Source: Tateyamaria sp.
Lineage (GTDB): Bacteria > Pseudomonadota > Alphaproteobacteria > Rhodobacterales > Rhodobacteraceae
NCBI GenBank assembly: GCA_018668195.1
Contig: JABITU010000220.1
Span: forward strand, 1 to 7,596
Direction of reading: 5' to 3'
Length of the DNA: 7,596 nucleotides
Shown: piece after piece, positions 7,119 to 7,596 of the stretch
How the letters are laid out: the number at the start of each line of letters is the position of its first letter
Position numbering within the stretch: the stretch's first letter is position 1
The notes under the pieces: generated by a model
Seen by the model: the letters and a program-made list of their open reading frames with translations, nothing else
Databases searched by the model: none
What the model was told of the DNA's origin: nothing
Program-made: the position numbers and the translations under genes

Positions 7119-7596
7119 TTACAGTTCCGCATATTGCGAAAGCGCTGAAACAAGTTGCTGGCCAAACTTTGAAGAGGCGACAGGCAATGTGCGCCCCTTC
7201 ATTTGACCCAATAAAAGCTGCCCAAAAGGGACGTCCTTCGCAGAAAGAGCCCGATGCGCGATAGTGTCTTGCTTTGACGTACTTAGACCAATGGGAATTT
7301 GGAACCCAACTGCGTCTTCTTGCATAACGTAATGGCGGATCAGCTCGAACGAATCTGTTGCAATCGCAGGGGTCAGGGTCCGTCCGCTTCGGGTCGCTCC
7401 GAGCTCCAACAAATGGCGCACCCCATATGATGCTGCCGGGAGGACGAGCTTATGGTCGAGACAATCGCGTAAGCGCATTATTGATTTTCGTGCCAGTGGC
7501 CCATCATGTCGAAAGACAGCATGGACCGCTTGGGGGAGCGCAAAAAGAACTTCAAATTCGACCATGTGAACGGGTTCGAAGACGAGTGCTAAATCA
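7119..7596 (-). CDS. LysR-type transcriptional regulator, C-terminal part (5' end outside window)
   Basis: The last 158 codons of a gene whose start lies beyond the right edge; the reading frame stays open to the last complete codon (DLALVFEPVHMVEFEVLFA...). The visible part is the C-terminal half of a LysR substrate-binding domain (PF03466 type). It shows the DLALVFEP strand, the turn AVFRHDGPLARKS with its typical hPLA motif, then a stretch resembling the hinge-proximal ATDSFELIRHYVMQEDAVGF and a C-terminal helix. The N-terminal helix-turn-helix is not in the window. It is on the same strand and directly upstream of the operon, a plausible local regulator, though LysR-type activators are more often divergent from their targets. 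The internal ATG at 7565 is not the true start. The effector is unknown. Confidence 0.9.
   Translation of the reverse strand, partial: DLALVFEPVHMVEFEVLFALPQAVHAVFRHDGPLARKSIMRLRDCLDHKLVLPAASYGVRHLLELGATRSGRTLTPAIATDSFELIRHYVMQEDAVGFQIPIGLSTSKQDTIAHRALSAKDVPFGQLLLGQMKGRTLPVASSKFGQQLVSALSQYAEL

Overview
The window is one catabolic/transport operon read leftward (minus strand), preceded by the 3' part of a LysR-type regulator gene on the same strand. Moderately high GC, tight ATGA/TGATG gene overlaps, a Tat-exported BMP-type binding protein and a BiuH close to the rhizobial enzyme suggest an alphaproteobacterium, probably of the Rhodobacterales (Roseobacter group). The lineage is an inference from family resemblance, not a measurement.

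Layout in order of transcription (right to left): LysR-type regulator, truncated by the right edge (7119-7596); a 265-bp intergenic leader (6854-7118); a Tat-exported BMP/PnrA-like substrate-binding protein (5732-6853); two membrane permeases of the nucleoside-type BMP transporter (4622-5731 and 3696-4622); a formamidase of AmiF type (2672-3682); a biuret amidohydrolase of BiuH type (1995-2675); a fused double-domain ABC ATPase (466-1998); and a second isochorismatase-like cysteine hydrolase, cut by the left edge before its nucleophile (1-466). From the binding protein onward the genes abut, overlap by 1 or 4 bases, or are separated by 13 bases at most, so they look like one mRNA with translational coupling.

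Working model: the binding protein, two permeases and double ATPase form a complete importer. The enzyme genes sit inside the transporter gene order, between the permeases and the ATPase, so they probably act on the imported compound or its breakdown products. Formamidase releases ammonia and formate from formamide. Biuret hydrolase releases ammonia and allophanate from biuret. The second isochorismatase-like hydrolase may feed biuret or a related urea derivative into the route. The set reads as a nitrogen-scavenging system for small condensed-urea or amide compounds. No allophanate hydrolase is visible; it could lie beyond the left edge or elsewhere in the genome. The imported substrate is not determined by the sequence. 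The unusual point is the pairing of a nucleoside-family importer with formamidase, BiuH and a BiuH paralogue in one operon.

No tRNA, rRNA, CRISPR array, insertion sequence or other mobile element was seen. The plus strand appears to hold no real gene.
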